A program made the translations under genes and the position numbers. DNA of 64,000 nucleotides, from contig NZ_CP042808.1 of the NCBI RefSeq assembly GCF_004014775.2, forward strand, positions 1 to 64,000, given 5' to 3'. The notes below the pieces were generated by a model, which saw only the letters and a program-made list of their open reading frames with translations, did no database searches and had not been told where the DNA came from. This document shows, piece by piece, positions 62,797 through 64,000 of this stretch. Every line of letters begins with the position of its first letter. The stretch's first letter is position 1. Source of the DNA: Acetobacter oryzoeni (lineage in GTDB: Bacteria > Pseudomonadota > Alphaproteobacteria > Acetobacterales > Acetobacteraceae).

Positions 62797-64000
62797 TTAG
62801 AACGGTGCGTCAATGTCCACGATATCGATCAACTTGGTGTTGACGAATTCTTTCAGGCCAAGGTCAATCAGCTCACGGCCAAAGCCAGAACGCTTCACAC
62901 CACCAAACGGCAGATCAGCTTTCACCATTGTTGGGTGGTTGATGTACACCATGCCGGTGTCCATCTTGCGGGCCAGTTCAGTTGCTTTTTCTTCGTTCTG
63001 AGAGAAGATGGAGCCACCCAGACCGTATGGGGAATCATTGGCGATTTCCACAGCATGGTCTGCGTCTTTTGCGCGGAACAGCATGGTAACCGGACCAAAG
63101 AATTCCCAACGGCGTGCCGGGTTGCTTTCATCCAGATCTGTCAGAATAACAGGGCGGAAGAAACAGCCTTTGTTGGGCATTTCCAGCGGAACTTCTTCTG
63201 CTTTTGCACCGTGTGCCACAGCTTCAGAAACCTGCTTTTTCAGGTCTTCTACAGCCCCGCGGGAAGAAAGCGGCGGCATGGTGGTGTTGGGGTCCATCGG
63301 ATCACCCATACGCAGGGCGCTCACGCCTTTGCGGTACAGCTCTACAAACTTGTCGTAAACACCGTCTTCCACAATCATGCGCTTGGCGTTAACGCACACC
63401 TGCCCGCCGTTCCAGTGGCGGCCAAAAACAGCCCATTTGGCGGCTTTTTCAATGTCTGCATCGTTCAGCACGATCAGCGCATCAGAGCCACCCAGTTCCA
63501 TGATGCACTTTTTAAGTGCGCCACCGGCTGTAGCAGCAATTTTGGCACCTGCACCTTCAGAACCTGTAAGGGCAACGCCGCGTACGCGTGGGTCCTGAAT
63601 AACCGTGGCAAGCTGTGCGTGGGACGGATACAGATTGATAAAGCCTCCTTCTGGCAGCCCGGCATCCAGCATCAGTTTTTCCATGGCAGCAGCACACTGC
63701 GGCACGTTGGAAGCGTGCTTCAGGATAACAGTGTTACCGGCGGAAAGCTGAGGGGAGATAATGCGGGCAACCTGATAGAACGGGAAGTTCCAAGGTTCGA
63801 TCGCAACAATGATTCCCTGCGGTTCGTACACCAGTTTGGCGCGGCCTTCCTGCGGGTCTGCTACGGGCAGGTCTTGCGGCTGCAGCAGCTTTTCAGCGTT
63901 CTTGGCGTAGTATTCGAAAATAGCAGCGGATAGTTCCGTTTCTGCCTGAGCTTCAGCAAAGCGCTTGCCCATTTCAAGGGTCAGCAGCTTGGAATACTCA
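62797..64000 (-). CDS. NAD(P)-dependent succinate-semialdehyde/aldehyde dehydrogenase, 5' part outside window
   Basis: The visible ~400 C-terminal residues of an aldehyde dehydrogenase; the frame stays open to the window edge, reading EYSKLLTLEMGKRFAEAQ before residue 1 of the shorter candidate. NAD-binding region: PWNFPFYQVARIISPQLSAGNTVILKHA. Catalytic Glu is in CIMELGGSDALIVLND and the catalytic Cys in NGGQVCVNAKRMIV. The C-terminal motif DLPFGGVKRSGFGRELI is typical of succinate-semialdehyde dehydrogenases. It oxidises a semialdehyde to the acid; exact substrate unproven. Confidence 0.93.
   Translation of the reverse strand, partial: EYSKLLTLEMGKRFAEAQAETELSAAIFEYYAKNAEKLLQPQDLPVADPQEGRAKLVYEPQGIIVAIEPWNFPFYQVARIISPQLSAGNTVILKHASNVPQCAAAMEKLMLDAGLPEGGFINLYPSHAQLATVIQDPRVRGVALTGSEGAGAKIAATAGGALKKCIMELGGSDALIVLNDADIEKAAKWAVFGRHWNGGQVCVNAKRMIVEDGVYDKFVELYRKGVSALRMGDPMDPNTTMPPLSSRGAVEDLKKQVSEAVAHGAKAEEVPLEMPNKGCFFRPVILTDLDESNPARRWEFFGPVTMLFRAKDADHAVEIANDSPYGLGGSIFSQNEEKATELARKMDTGMVYINHPTMVKADLPFGGVKRSGFGRELIDLGLKEFVNTKLIDIVDIDAPF

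Overview
The window looks like a stretch of chromosome from an acetic acid bacterium (Acetobacteraceae, probably Acetobacter). This rests on alphaproteobacterial gene order (mnmE-mnmG-rsmG-parA-parB and hemE next to maf), a UbiM-type ubiquinone hydroxylase, a compact hisB-hisH-hisA-hisF-hisE run and moderate GC with AT-rich intergenic DNA. No rRNA or species marker is present, so the genus is an inference.

Layout. 1-7666 is a surface-glycan locus: two large glycosyltransferases flank a repeat-rich RTX-like protein. 7.8-16.3 kb holds tRNA-Gly, nadE, the histidine genes (with hisA fused in frame behind a GNAT acetyltransferase domain), a HIT protein, a nitroreductase and a UbiH/F/M-type hydroxylase. 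16.3-18.2 kb carries DUF4186, PsiE-family and glutathione S-transferase genes on the minus strand. 18502-29913 is an 11.4-kb integrated element in the 3' end of tRNA-Lys(CTT), bounded by a 46-bp perfect direct repeat. 30.0-35.5 kb is parB-parA-rsmG-mnmG-mnmE with two perfect parS sites inside rsmG and mnmE. 35.5-42.6 kb carries ogt, an exported Gly-rich protein, LOG-family, MFS and NUDIX genes and hemJ-HAD-hemE. The hemE-maf gap (about 42.64-43.03 kb) is the best candidate for the chromosomal replication origin. 43-64 kb is mostly housekeeping: maf, tRNA-Ala, a Spy-like protein, a Bcr/CflA exporter, a thioredoxin/LON-domain/Trm112 cluster, uvrA, a periplasmic creatininase-like protein, a beta-propeller protein, an AT-rich DUF2075 ATPase, nfu, tsaB-rimI, purD, xseA, tRNA-Leu, serC and a partial aldehyde dehydrogenase.

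The element is the main accessory region. It encodes a P4-type tyrosine integrase, a RhuM-family protein, a divergent XRE repressor, a run of overlapping small genes (a short hydrophobic His-rich protein and two tandem related proteins with twin-arginine-like signals), an AlpA-like factor, a Bro-N antirepressor, a Toprim primase, a DUF927 helicase and a serine resolvase with a res-like site. It has no capsid, tail, terminase or conjugation gene. Twelve copies of the 9-mer TGTTACACC (either strand) sit in two clusters near its ends. With the primase-helicase pair this suggests a self-replicating, P4-satellite-like element.

The strongest observations are the 15 copies of GTAC packed into about 300 bp of the putative oriC, the element's end architecture (iterons, arm-type repeats, res-like site), the Tat-signal gene pair inside it, and the GNAT-HisA fusion.
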